The position numbers were made by a program, and so were the translations under genes. Positions 20,159-31,039 of a DNA stretch of 64,000 nt are shown piece by piece. A model generated the notes under the pieces. That model had not been told where the DNA came from. It worked only from the letters and a program-made list of their open reading frames with translations, and searched no databases. The stretch comes from Gnetum montanum (lineage: Eukaryota; Streptophyta; Gnetopsida; Gnetales; Gnetaceae), in the NCBI GenBank assembly GCA_015680685.1, contig MNCI01010863.1, forward strand, positions 190,235 to 254,234, in the 5' to 3' direction. How positions within the stretch are numbered: the stretch's first letter is position 1; every line of letters starts with the position of its first letter.

Positions 20159-21066
20159 TGGGATGACATGTGATGCAGCCTCGTCATCTAGCCCTCATCA
20201 GTGAGGACTAGTTAACACATCATATCATGTGTCAATGTCGCCTCGTCGATGTAGTGCCTATAGTTAGCTATAAATATGTGCTTATAGTCACATTTATGGC
20301 AAGTAGAGATTGTAGTTGCCGCAAAGCTCTTGCATTTTTTCCATTCAAAAGTTAGAATTTTTTTCTCGAGTGCCTGTGGTAGGAGTCATTGAGTGTACAA
20401 ATCTTTATTCAACCATTGCTGTACTTGAGCACAACAGTGTGTGCGGTAATAACAACAGGCTTTTTGATAAACCTTGTAGCACTTTGGATAAATTAGCTAT
20501 TTCATTTATGCATTTAATATTTTCAGTTATTTATTAAATGTTTTCAATTAGTTATTAATTATTTTCCAATTATTATGTTAATGAAGCAATTAAGAAAAAT
20601 AGAGTACGCACATAAGTACAACTGCTTCGAGTGTAACACGTATTCACTTGGTAATCCCAGCAATGTTATTGCTTGGTACACCCAGTAGCATAGCACTTGG
20701 TCACCCAACAATGGATACATGGGTTCATGATGTGTACGAAAAGTAGGATCGGATGCTTATGTTAGGATTACTTAAATGCTAGTTAATTAGTTAACTTAGA
20801 TTAGTTAATTAAAATTATTTTATCCACATTTTGAGCACTAACTTATAAAACACAAAATGATAAAAATCAAATGTCTTAATTACACTTAACCATACCAACG
20901 AACATCACAAGTGTAATTGGGAAGACAACAATTGACCTTAAGGCTAGATTCACTTCCTAAAGGACTAGTGCAGTGGAAACGATAAAGTCCACAGAATTCG
21001 ACTAGATCGTGCATGAATGCTTCGTGATTCATATGGTTGGGCATAGGGGTACCTTGTCACTCATCA
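20159..21066 (+). repeat. Probable solo LTR (gypsy)
   Basis: Starts TGGGATGACATGTG and ends GTCACTCATCA, ~908 bp. ACTAA precedes it (20154-20158) and the same five bases read at 21066-21070, sharing the last base of the LTR. U3 has CCTCGTCGATG motifs and TATAAATATG. CTTGGTA..CCCAG repeats occur at ~20650-20720. The two flanks look like different repeats (F end on the left, LINE on the right), so recombination rather than simple insertion is possible. Confidence 0.65.
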
Positions 21067-21480
21067 CTAAGTCATAAAAGTATTATGTTGATCCATAAAA
21101 AATTTAAGTTCCAATAATTTGTCAACCATTTTAGAATTAGCTAGTTTGATAAGTAAAAAAGATTCAGAAAAATAGCAAGCATGCAAAACATTAATTCCAT
21201 AACATTCAATGACAGCTTGAATCATTGGTGTAAAACTGTTATTTGGGTGAATAAATCCAATAATTTGTAAAAATATGTATTGTGAAGTAATATCTATTGA
21301 CATTGATTCATATAAATCATTAGGTAAAACAAAATGAAAAGCTTTGAAATTCTTCAGTCTTTACAGTTTGGGAGACATTAGTATTTTCCATCTTCAAATC
21401 ATTCTTTGCCAAAAAGAATTCTATCACAATAACTCTATAAGAAATCTGTGAGATTGGCAAAATAATAAGAGGTTTTCCAT
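21067..21480 (-). pseudogene. LINE ORF1 fragment (DUF4283-like), minus strand
   Basis: A 78-codon minus frame (21303-21067) reads IQAVIECYGINVLHACYFSE and LLIKLANSKMVDKLLELKFF, the strand-helix pattern of the DUF4283 domain at the N-terminus of plant LINE ORF1. It is cut by the LTR end at 21066. The upstream part to ~21480 is degenerate. The family call is by pattern only. Confidence 0.4.
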
Positions 21481-21619
21481 GCATAATCATGAGCTAAAAA
21501 GAGTTCTCATTTGGCTCTTACAGTATGAACATAGTCGAGGGCTATTAGAATCCTAAAATAATTGTAATATAGATACACCCTAAGATATATGATTCAATTA
21601 TAACTTTATAACTCAACAT

Positions 21620-21700
21620 TATCCACTAGAATTAAACCTATGACTTGCAACCTTCAAATTAAAAGTCTTATCACCAAGCTAACACATTAGTGGGTTTTGA
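21620..21700 (-). repeat. tRNA-derived SINE-like unit
   Basis: On the minus strand GTTAGCTTGGTGATAAG (box A-like) is followed ~30 bases later by AGGTTTAATTCTAG (box B-like), the spacing of a polymerase III internal promoter in plant SINEs. Ends and target duplication were not resolved. Confidence 0.4.
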
Positions 21701-21822
21701 TACCACACATTCCCACACCCCTTCTTCAAAATAATCAATTGAATCACCTATCATTAGTCATATCCATTGAATAATAAACAGTCCTATAATTTAACACTCA
21801 CTCACATTAGGTTGGAAGGGGA

Positions 21823-22105
21823 TGTATCATACCCCAAAAATAATATTAATAATAAGAAAAAACTTTTAGAGTACATAATGTATTTAACACTAAGTAACAA
21901 TTAAAAATGGAAACTAAAAAAATTTTAATTTTAGGGGTGTCTACTCAAGTGTACAAACTTAGAATTTAAATGATGCTTTGAAAACTTAATAGAGGAAACT
22001 TAATTGTTAGTAAGGAGAATGATCTCAATTCCAACAACATTTATAACACTATCAATGTTTATGCTTAAACTTAAAATAGCAAAATAATTCAAGGGAGTAA
22101 TAGAA
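21823..22105 (+). repeat. Dispersed repeat D, copy 1 (LTR-like)
   Basis: Begins TGTATCATACCCCA after a purine run (GGAAGGGGA), as an LTR does after its PPT. It shares with 51352-51640 and 62060-62320 an ordered series of blocks: ATAATATTA, ACACTTAGTA-type, a CTACTCAAGTGTACAA-type block, and CTTAAACTTAAAATAGCAAA. It appears to interrupt the EC 3' LTR. Confidence 0.45.
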
Positions 22106-22365
22106 AGTAATGAACGGTTGGGTATCCAAACACTCCACCATACAAGTCCTGAGTGCACACGTGCAACCAGATCATAATCTATGGATGAATAATGTAAGTA
22201 TGCTAGAAGTTGATAATTAGTTCATTGATGTGACCAAGTGTTGGTATTTATAGGGGTAACCAGGACCTACTACATTTCATCAATGATGACATATGTAGAG
22301 TTATGATGTCATAGATGCAATATCATAGATACGATATCGTGGCTCATCAAAATTAGGTTTTATTA
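22106..22365 (-). repeat. EC 3' LTR (partial)
   Basis: Starts on the minus strand right after the PPT as TAATAAAACC (TA in place of TG). It has GATATCGTATCTATGATAT-type U3 motifs and a TATA box (CCTATAAATACC, ~22240-22251). It runs into repeat D near 22105, so its 3' end is not seen. Confidence 0.6.
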
Positions 22366-22380
22366 TACCCCCATGACTAA
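22366..22380 (-). other. EC polypurine tract
   Basis: Minus strand TTAGTCATGGGGGTA at the LTR boundary. The same motif occurs at 25711-25730 and 27361-27382 within EC. Confidence 0.65.
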
Positions 22381-22599
22381 TTGAAAACTTGTCCTTGAGT
22401 TCAAACAAAAGGAGGATGGAGTTCCTTACAAATTTTGGACGTATACTTAAACTGTGACATGACTACTTATATACATAACTACTTGACTCTAAATGTCACA
22501 TTATTGTTTGAGTTGTGTTTTACAAAATTTGCATGCATAGCATGATGGACACAATTGATAGTAAGTATAACAAAACAAAATGAAAGATCTTGATGTAGT

Positions 22600-25340
22600 C
22601 TTCAAGTTGTCGATGATTATCGCTCCTCCATCGGCTTCTTTCCCTTATCATTGAGATTCTAGAATTGGTAATGGTTAAGAAGTGCTCAAAGCTTCTCCTT
22701 TTCTAAACTAGGATGATGTACCATCCAAGCAAATTTTGTAATGTTTAATGGCATCAGTACTTCCCATGGGCATGGTAGTTGTGGAAACATCTTGTTGTCT
22801 TTCAGATACCAAGCTGCGAAGTACCTCCTTTCTTCTTCAAATGACCTAGCCACCTTTCTCAATTCTTGATAATCAATCATTCAGTGGGCTAGGTTTGCTG
22901 CTACGTTATTTTGACCTTGGTAGCTAGATTTTATTATTTCTAATTCATAGTTTATAATGTGCAGTTTCTGTTGGGAATCTTTTTGTTTTTTTTTTTGCAA
23001 ACTCCTTCTCGTACAATGCATATACAACAATACCTATTACTCCAGCTCATTTCTTGATCCACACACTAGTAACTTGGCTAGATTAACATATTGAAGGTTT
23101 GCTAACCCCATATATTCTATGAGATCTTTGATCTATAGGTATTTATTCTTTACTTCAACCTTGTGGACATGGGCTAGGCTATCCAGAATGGTTGCCAATT
23201 AGGTCTTTGTGCTATGATTAAACTAATCTTGGCCTTGTCCATCTAGATTTCCTTTTTGTTGATCTGCTTGTACATGTCCACGTGGTCTCTGAAGTGTTCC
23301 TTGAGCCATTCATGCTTCTTAACCTCATTCTACCATGAGTTAATCTCAATTGCTAATTTTTGTTGAACGGAGCAAACTTCTTCCATTGATAAGGTTCGAT
23401 TTTCTCTAGTCAACTTATTCATGTCATGATTGACTCTAATGAACTATTCTCATAGTTGATGAATGCTTTCTTCAAGAAGATTTTATACTTTTCAATGTCT
23501 GTCAACCTAACATTATTGACAGTAATTTTCTTATTCTCTTCTTCTAAGGTAGTTATGGCTTTGGCATGTGCATATGTTTGTGATTCTACCACTAATGTAT
23601 TCCAAACAGCATTCTCCTTCTCCATATCTACTTGAATATCTCTTGCTATGAGCTACCTCACTTGTTCTATCTTCAATGCATCTAACTAGTTTGGAGTAAT
23701 ATACTATACAAGGTCTCTCCTTTCTACTTTCAAAGCTACTAATTTAGCTTGCAACCTCTGCACTTCATGTTCTACATGCTCTACCCTTGTCTCTAGCATG
23801 ACCAAATTCTCCTTTATTACAATTAAATAAAACTAAACTATAGTAATATTTATAAGGATATCAAAGAGATTTTGCATTACTTGTTCTATCTATAACAATT
23901 GATCAAGGACGTCTTCATGTTCTGCTAAAGTCATAGATGTTCTAGCTAGCATTTTCACATCTAATGTTCCTATAATATATGTCGATGGCATAATGAGAAT
24001 GTTAAAGGATACCTTGATGTGATATGTGATTATTTCTATTGCTCCTACTGCATCTTGGTATTTCATTACCATTATTGTGCCTCCTTCTCTAATTTCTAGC
24101 ATAACTTAGAAAGGTGTAGCATTCCCTGAAATCTGTTGTGCCCAGTCATCATTCTCTCCTAACTATAGAGATACCTACCCACTAGCAAGTCTTGTTGATA
24201 TAGCAGGCCTTACGAAGTTATCCCTAACTCGGTATAATGCATAACCTTCCCTTACTCCCCAACTGATTATTTTTGTGATCTATGCAAGTGGCTCATTGAA
24301 AGCTTGTAATCTTATTATGCAAGTGGAGCACTTTGTCCAATCCTATCACCAATAGGCATTAATCCACTAGGTTTTGCTTCTTATTATCGTGTTGCCAGAA
24401 TGTTGCTTACTAGTGTGGATCCTTTTTCTTTCTCGGTGCTTACTAGCTTCTCTAGTTGATCCTTCTTTGATGGCACTAGTTTGAACATATCTACATAGGG
24501 TGCATTTTGGGCTTTCCTTAGAACATCATTGGTAGATCCCAAAATCCCTGCTTACTTGCATAACTTCCTAATGAGATAAGGGAATGGCAATGTAAGTTCC
24601 CCTTCCTTCTTCTCTTCAGATATTCTCTATATTTCTAGAAAAAGAAAAGAGGTATATTAGCATTAAATTTCCCCATAAGAATTATACTTCCTCTAGCTAC
24701 ATAAGTGGAAATTCTGTTGAGTCTCTTAGTAGGGAACAAGTGGTAAGTTCTGATCTTGAAGTAGGTCTTCTCCTTAGTAGTTAATTTACTATATTCCTTA
24801 TCCTCTTTTCCATATGCTCTCTGTAGCCATAACTTCTTTTCATCAGTGTTGGATCTAGCGAATATTTGCACTACTTTTGCTTTAACAGTTGGAATATTAA
24901 GTACCTTTGTAATGGCTTCAATGGAGTAAGGCACTGAGACTCCTTTGATCTTAATAGTAGCATCATCTTGTTTATTTTTCTAGAATTGATATATTTCTTC
25001 TAGGTACCATTCAAGGAGAGGCTTCGAGTTAGGTTTAGATGCTCTTAGAAGCAAACTCTATGATTGGTTTAAAATTCAATTCCATAATTACTGTGGACAT
25101 GATGCACTTCTCTTGGATAATCTGGAGGCATTCTGTTGATAGTGTGAAATGTTGTCCTTGCTTAGATGCTGGTGGTACTTTAACCTCGACCTGCATATAT
25201 TTTTCTGTGATAAGGGTTTGTTGGTAAATGTTGAAGGATTGGGCTGACTTTTATTCTCTAGCTTGTTCTCTACCTAGGCCCCTTGATCCTTTACTTCCAT
25301 GTTGTATGGATCCCTTTGCTGTGAGTCTTTTGGGATCCAT
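22600..25340 (-). pseudogene. EC ORF2 (PF20167-like domain and coiled coil), minus strand
   Basis: Homologous along its length to E1 ORF2. It starts ATGGATCC at 25340, next to a GATTGTAG splice acceptor. Conserved blocks are MELNFKPIIEFASKSI, then AITKVLNIP and YHLFPTKRLNRISTYVARGS (24934-24635), MTLAEHEDVLDQLL (~23890), a coiled coil (TLEEENKKITVNNVRLTDIE, ~23500) and FAAWYLKDNKMFPQLPCPWE (~22800), ending in KKPMEE. Many stops and some frame changes are present. Retention of the same block order in two diverged elements indicates past selection on this protein, whose function is unknown. Confidence 0.7.
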
Positions 25341-25710
25341 CTACAATCATCAATGATTTACTTGAGCTTATGCAAGGATTTAAATAGGTCTCTAGTAGTT
25401 CATATTCCTTTCTTAGATCCTTGGTTTTATTTAAACTTTTATTCTCATTATTACCTATGGCTCTTACTATGATTACAAAGTTAGAAAAATTCAAAAAGAA
25501 ACCCTTGTTTTACTTGTTCTTTTAATTATTAAGACTTCTCATAGTTATCCTTTCTTGTTTATTGCAGCATTGGATGGTTAGCTAGGAGAATCAGTTAGGT
25601 TCATTAACTTTTATTTAATTAATTGATTAAAATATTTTTATTTATTCTTTATTCTTACCCTCAATATTTTATTTTTGTGTTAGAAAAATTTGGCTCTTCT
25701 ACACACAATA

Positions 25711-25730
25711 CTCTCCCCCATGACTAAGTT
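25711..25730 (-). other. EC internal PPT-like motif
   Basis: Minus strand AACTTAGTCATGGGGGAGAG, between the internal promoter and ORF2. This is the same motif and place as 4269-4285 in E1. Confidence 0.5.
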
Positions 25731-25888
25731 GATCACTCCATGATCAAGAGGATTTAAAAATCACGCAAATCGAAGCTAGGATGAGAAAGTTTTGGAGCTT
25801 GAAAACTCGAGCATCAAAGACTCAGAAAAATAGCATGAACTCTCCTTGCTTTGAAATGTCAAAATGAAAAATTTTCTAACTCCTTGTG

Positions 25889-25975
25889 CATATATATAGA
25901 TTTTTGTTTGCACAACATCGTAGATACGACATCATAGCTTCGACATCGTAACTATGTCACCACCAAAATTTTTTG
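25889..25975 (-). promoter_or_regulatory. EC internal U3-like promoter upstream of ORF2
   Basis: On the minus strand, repeated ACGATGTCG/GATGTCGTATC motifs (25975-25912) precede a TATA-like TCTATATATATGC (25901-25889). The EC LTR carries the closely similar ACGATATCGTATCTATG in its U3. The position relative to ORF2 (~550 bp upstream) parallels E1. Confidence 0.5.
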
Positions 25976-26269
25976 ATTTTTAAGCATATTCTTGTAAAAA
26001 AATTCAGTCAAATGGATATTTTGAAAGATATAGATGTTTTCTAAATGGTCTTTGATCATAGTTGATGCTCAGATTATGGAACTTTGGCTATGAAAGATCA
26101 TAAAGAAGGAATCTTTGGTAAAGAAGGTCAATTAGATGTTAAGAGATGGTAGTGATAATTTCCCAAAGTATTATTAGATATGAAAAATTAGGAAAGTAAA
26201 CATTGATGGCTAAAGTGCCTCAAAGGATCAAGATGATGTGGAATTGATCACCAAGTATGAGATACAAGA

Positions 26270-26352
26270 GTTATACAAGTGGGTCCTCCCCAAAGCAGGC
26301 TTCAGCCCTTAGTGCCCTTGTATAATCACACCTATAAGTGTCTGTTGACACT
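26270..26352 (-). other. Conserved two-hairpin spacer element (EC copy)
   Basis: Minus strand: a small hairpin ACACT/GGTGT, then ATTATACAAG (26326-26317) pairing with CTTGTATAAC (26279-26270) at nine of ten positions. Relative to E1 a C-G pair has become T-A, a compensatory change. The loop retains CCTGCTTTGGGGAGGA. Confidence 0.6.
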
Positions 26353-26749
26353 CAAGGAGTTGAATGTAGAACATACTTGTCTTGTAAAACACACATGTTA
26401 ATATTACTAGAATGGGAAAATAACACTATATTATGCAAAACCATGGAATTATGATTATCTATACCAATAAGGTGAAACGAGATTAGAAAAGATTGCAAAA
26501 ATTAGGATGTGAGGTGTCTTACTATAGGCATAATTAATTCTTGTGTGTGATATATGGTTAAAGTGATCATTAACCTTGCTGTCCAAGATCCAAACCAAGT
26601 TCATACCACTTACCAGTGACATCACATTATATCATCCCAAAACTAGCAACCACAAGACTACCACTACTGCAAGAAGCATTAATGCTTGGTAATGAAGTTC
26701 AAGGAAGTATTTTATTAATAGCACACTTTATTTTTGAGAAGCCTCCTAC

Positions 26750-26781
26750 CTTTAGGCATGGGTAACATGTCTTTCTAGTGA
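26750..26781 (-). other. Conserved spacer block 1 (EC copy)
   Basis: Minus strand ACTAGAAAGACATGTTACCC followed by ATGCCTAAAGG. Nearly identical to the E1 and E3 copies. Confidence 0.6.
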
Positions 26782-27360
26782 CATGGTAAGGCAACACTTA
26801 TTGTACTCATACTTCCAGGTTTTGTTAGAACTCAAGAAAATAATATAGTCTTAATAACATGATAAAACTTATAGTAGTAGTCCTAGAGAATTTACAAATC
26901 TCCTTGATGTCACACCCTTTTCATTCCCACTTGGTTCTTCACTTTTCTATTCAAGCATAATGATCACAAGTTTATTTTAGTTTTAGTGTGAAAAGAATAT
27001 CATTATGACCATGTTAAGAACCTCTTATTATTGGAAATGAGTGGATGAATGATGTAATCTCACTATATATAGAATTAGCCCTTTCATGATTTGATCACAT
27101 AGGGTAATTTTCACATTATTAGAACTACATCTTACTTTATTCCTTTACACTTTATTGGAAAATCAACAAAAATATGTACAAGAAAATTGATGAAAAATCA
27201 TAGAAAAATGAAAAGAATTGAAAAATGGAGAAAGAATTTAAAAGATATTAAAGAATATAAAATGATTAAAAATGAAAAAAGTATAAAAGAATAGAAAATT
27301 TATCAATAATGTGAAAAAGTAGTAAGAAAAGAAAAAGAAAAGTTTAGTGCCTAAGTGTCA

Positions 27361-27990
27361 CATAGGACACCCCCATGACTATTATTAAAAATAGCTAATT
27401 AGAAGATGGAACAGGTTAAGGATGGTTTGGTGGACAAGGTAGAATCCATAGAGGAGTCGGGATGTTTGTAGAATGGTTTAACTTGCTAAATATTGACCAA
27501 GACAAGTTTTGTGGGCTAGTTGGGTGATAGATTTGCATGGCGCTTGCTGGGTATGTTACATGAACAACATAGGATCCTTCCCATAAGATTTGGAACTTAA
27601 GCCTTTTGTGAAACATGACTAGGATTGTAGTAGAAGACTTTATCATCCAGTTGTATTGACACTTATCGTATTCTTGCATCATGCTTACATTTGGAGTATT
27701 TCTTGTATATCTCATTAATCATTAAAGCTACAAGTCTATTTTCCTCTAGACTATTAAGGTTCATAAGGCATTCTATTTGTGCTAAGTTTAGATCTAGGTT
27801 AAGTTCACTAGTAGTAGCTAAGGTTTGTAGCTCTGCTTAGATTGCTAATGTAAAATGTTTTTCATAAACTAGCTCATAGGGCGAGTATCCTATTGGGAGT
27901 TTCCATCTGGATCTATATGTCCACATAGCATCATTCAACTTAGTACTCTAATCCTTTCAAAATTGACTAACCGTTCTAGTTAATATTTTA
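27361..27990 (-). pseudogene. EC pol C-terminal tail and post-pol PPT-like motif
   Basis: Degenerate sequence after integrase. A PPT-like ATAGTCATGGGGGTGTCC lies at 27382-27361, the position occupied by CTTAGTTATGGGGGAGA after pol in E3. Minus frames near 27700-27420 carry fragments of the post-integrase region. Confidence 0.45.
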
Positions 27991-28770
27991 GTGATTTCTT
28001 GGTTGATCACTTTTGCTTGACCATTTGTTGAGGATGGTATGATGTAGTTAGTTTGTGGTTTACCCCAAGTTGTTGCATTAGCTTCTTGAATGTAGCACCT
28101 GTAAAATGTATTTCATTGTTAGATATGAGAATACATGGTACTCCAAATCTATTCACATGCATTGTTGAAATAATTTAGTAGCTTTTTTAACTATGTAATC
28201 TTTGACTACAACTACATCTACCCACTTTGTGCAATACTCAACTGTGATTGTAATATATGATCCCAATTGCACATCAGTGTGATGGTCCCCATAAAATCAA
28301 TTCCCCATATGTCAAATGGCTTTAATGGCTGGATCCATTATTACGACCCTTCATTTTTAGTTGGTGTTCCTCCATCACGTTGACATCTCTCACAATACTA
28401 GGTGAATTTATGTGCATCCTTTAATATGGTAGGCCAAAAGTAGCCTGCTAGAATTAGCTTTAGTGCTATTCTGTGTCCTGCATAATGATCACCACATGAT
28501 CCCTCATGCTCATCTTGCAAGATTTTTTATTGGTTATCTTCTAGAACACACCATCTAACTAGTTCATCAACACATATCTTATAAAGATATCCATTAATTT
28601 CCATGGACCATTTAACTCTATGGAGGAACCATTCCTTTTGTTTCTTATTCCACTAAACAGGAAACTCTTATGTAGTGAGATAAGTCATGTAGTCATTAAT
28701 CCATGACTTTTCTGTCAAGTTGGCAACCATTGTTATCTTTGTAAATAAATTTTTAATAGAAAATTGGTCT
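27930..28770 (-). pseudogene. EC integrase, catalytic residues lost
   Basis: Minus-strand frames match the E3 integrase: ATFKKLMQQLGVNHKLTTSY with the downstream NGQ..V..EI region. The second catalytic Asp context reads SNNEIHF in place of SDNGTHF, and the catalytic Glu context reads QAKV in place of QVEV. Together with stops this means no DDE activity. It belongs to the EC Gag-Pol polyprotein and would have inserted the cDNA. Confidence 0.65.
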
Positions 28771-28779
28771 GATAATGGT

Positions 28780-29256
28780 TCATGCTATTCCTGTGGTTCC
28801 CATCTTAGTCTTGACAAATAATTTGCTATAACATTTTTCAATTCCCTTCATATCTATCATTGTGATGTTAAACTCCTGCAGTATCATGAGCCATCGTATC
28901 ACCCTTGGACTAACTACTAGTTTATTCATCAAAAACTTGATGGCACTATGATCCATGTGGATGTAAATAGGATACCCAAGCACATAATGTCTAAATTTTT
29001 TAAGCACATACACCATGACCATAAGCTCCTTTTCTGTAGTGGTGTAACTGAGTTGTGCTTTGGTGATGTTTCGACTGGCAAAGTGTATGTAATATGGTCT
29101 ATTATGATCATTGAGTTGAGTAAGTACTACACCTAGTGCATAGTTTGAAGCATCTGTTATAATGTGAAAGGGCTTAGACCAATCCAAAGCTCGAAGGATT
29201 GGTGTTTCAATCAGCTTTTTCTTTAATGTCTTAAATGTCTTCAGTATTTTGTCCAT
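28780..29256 (-). pseudogene. EC RNase H (gypsy type)
   Basis: A 158-codon open stretch. ALDWSKPFHIITDASNYALG (first Asp region), then LSYTTTEKELMVMVYVLKKF (Glu region), YPIYIHMDHSAIKFLM (Asp region) and RVIRWLMILQEFNI follow the RNase H order of Ty3/gypsy pol. It is continuous with RT upstream. It would remove the RNA strand during reverse transcription. The open stretch is short and flanked by stops, so it is a relic. Confidence 0.75.
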
Positions 29257-30080
29257 TACAACAATGCCTCTTTCTTTGTTAGTTCTTTTAGCAACTTTGC
29301 TATTTTTGAAAAATTTTCAATGAATCTTCTATAATATCTAGTATGGCCAAGGAATGATCTGACATCCTTAACAATCTATGGCCTCTAGATGATATTTTGA
29401 ATCTCTTATTTTATCTAAATCTACCTCTATTCCTTTTTGAAATTCTCAATGTCCCAGAACAATACCATCTTGGACCATTAGATGGCTCTTTTCCCAATTG
29501 AGCTTTAAATTAGTTTCAACACATCTTTTCAAAACCTACTATAGTTAGTCCAATGCTTGTTTGAAGTCTAGCCCATAAGTGGAAAAATCATCCATAAATA
29601 CCTCTATTCCATTACCAACATGTTTTTGGAAGTTGCTTAGTACTAGTCTTTGGAAAGTAGTAGCAGCATTTCACAAGCCAAAAGGCATCTGATGTAGGAA
29701 AATGTTCCCCATGGACTAGTGAATGTGGTCTTCTCTTGATCTTCTAGTGTAATGCAAATCTGGTTATACCCACTGTACCTATCAAGGAAATTGTAGTACT
29801 AGTGTCCTACAATGGTATCAAGGATTTGGTCAACAAATGGTAGAGGAAAGTGGTCCTTGAATGTTGCTAAATTCAACAACCAAAAGTCAATGTAGACCCT
29901 CTACTTGCCACCTTTCTTTGGAACAATGACTAAGGGGCTGATCCATTCATTGTCTGCTATGGGATAGATGAATCCTACTTTTAATAGTTTCTCCGATTCT
30001 TATTTTACCACTTCTTTAGGTTTAGGATTTAATCTTCTTTGAGGCTAGCAGCATGGTTTGACAGCTGGATCTATATAAAT
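29257..30080 (-). pseudogene. EC reverse transcriptase
   Basis: Minus-strand motifs include EVFMDDFSTYG (catalytic FMDD box, ~29630), VLKRCVETNLKLNWEKSHLM, VQDGIVLGH and an FLGH..YY..FI region near 29300, in the order of Ty3/gypsy RT. FMDDFS(V/T)YG is typical of the Athila/Tat branch. The FMDD residues survive, but stops occur on both sides. Confidence 0.65.
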
Positions 30081-30559
30081 TTAGTGTTGACATATGCATG
30101 AATTAATGCCTATTACTTTATCATAGGATCATGCAAATGTTGTTGGTCGTTTATTCAACACTTACAATAATCTTCTCTTTTTTTCTTTATGAAGATTGAT
30201 GTTAATAATTACTAGTTTCTTATTATTCTGAAAAGCATAATCTAGTACTTTTAGTAGGGCTTTCAACTCTAAAGGTTTTGGCTAATACTTGTCTAGGATT
30301 TTTAGCTATTCCAACTTGATGTCTTCTTGTTGATTTGAGTGTACATAGGGGTGTTTCTTCCTTAACTACTCTAACTCATCAGCTTCTTCAACATAGGAAC
30401 TTACAATTTGATTAAATGGTTGCATGTACATTTTTTACTATTTCTTTTTTAGTAATCACCACCAGATGCCTTTTTGTTTGGTGGCTACTACATACAAGCA
30501 TTTTTGCATACACATATCTTTTATGCATTAATTGAAGGATGTATTGATTTCTTATTTGA

Positions 30560-30960
30560 TGGCCTTTTTTTTGCATGCAATTGCACTTTATATTGTTGTA
30601 TGCGATACATTGAACTTGACATCTCTATATGATTCTGGCCTCATCTTCCTTGGAAATTTCCAAGGGCATGTCTCTAATTCCTAGCTTAGCATCCATAGTG
30701 CTAAGCCATGCTCTTCCCATGATTATAAGAAATTATCCCTTATTTTTCCCCACATGTATCACTAAGAAGTCAGCAAGATAAGACTAACCACTTATGGTGG
30801 TAATGACATCGCCCACCTGTCTAAGTGGAATACTAATTGACTAGTCTACAAGCTCTAATCATATGTTGCTCTTCTTTAGTGGAGGTAAAAGCTTACTATT
30901 GCCTTGAGGAGTATGTGTGGATAAGGTTAATGTGGGTGAAGTTCCCATTCTTTGAACCTT
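30560..30960 (-). pseudogene. EC protease C-terminal region
   Basis: Minus frame LPPLKKSNI, then DVITTISG and IIMGRAWLSTMDAKLGIRDM, homologous to the E3 protease at 36760-37086. The DSG active-site segment is not found and appears deleted. Confidence 0.6.
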
Positions 30961-31039
30961 TTCTAGACTTGTTTTGAAAAATGGACATTTCTTGGATTTA
31001 GGTTCATTCATTATCATATTTTCTTATGTATTTACTAGC

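Larger units (their letters stand above)
25976..27360 (-). other. EC spacer between pol and the internal promoter
   Basis: Non-coding and AT-rich. It contains, in the same order as E1 and E3, the GTGTGACATCAAGG block (~26935), conserved block 1 (26781-26750) and the two-hairpin element (26352-26270). No gene was seen. Confidence 0.55.

Noticed and set aside
21067-21303. Minus-strand stretch as a host gene exon
   Set aside because: The pattern fits LINE ORF1 (DUF4283) better and it is cut by an LTR.
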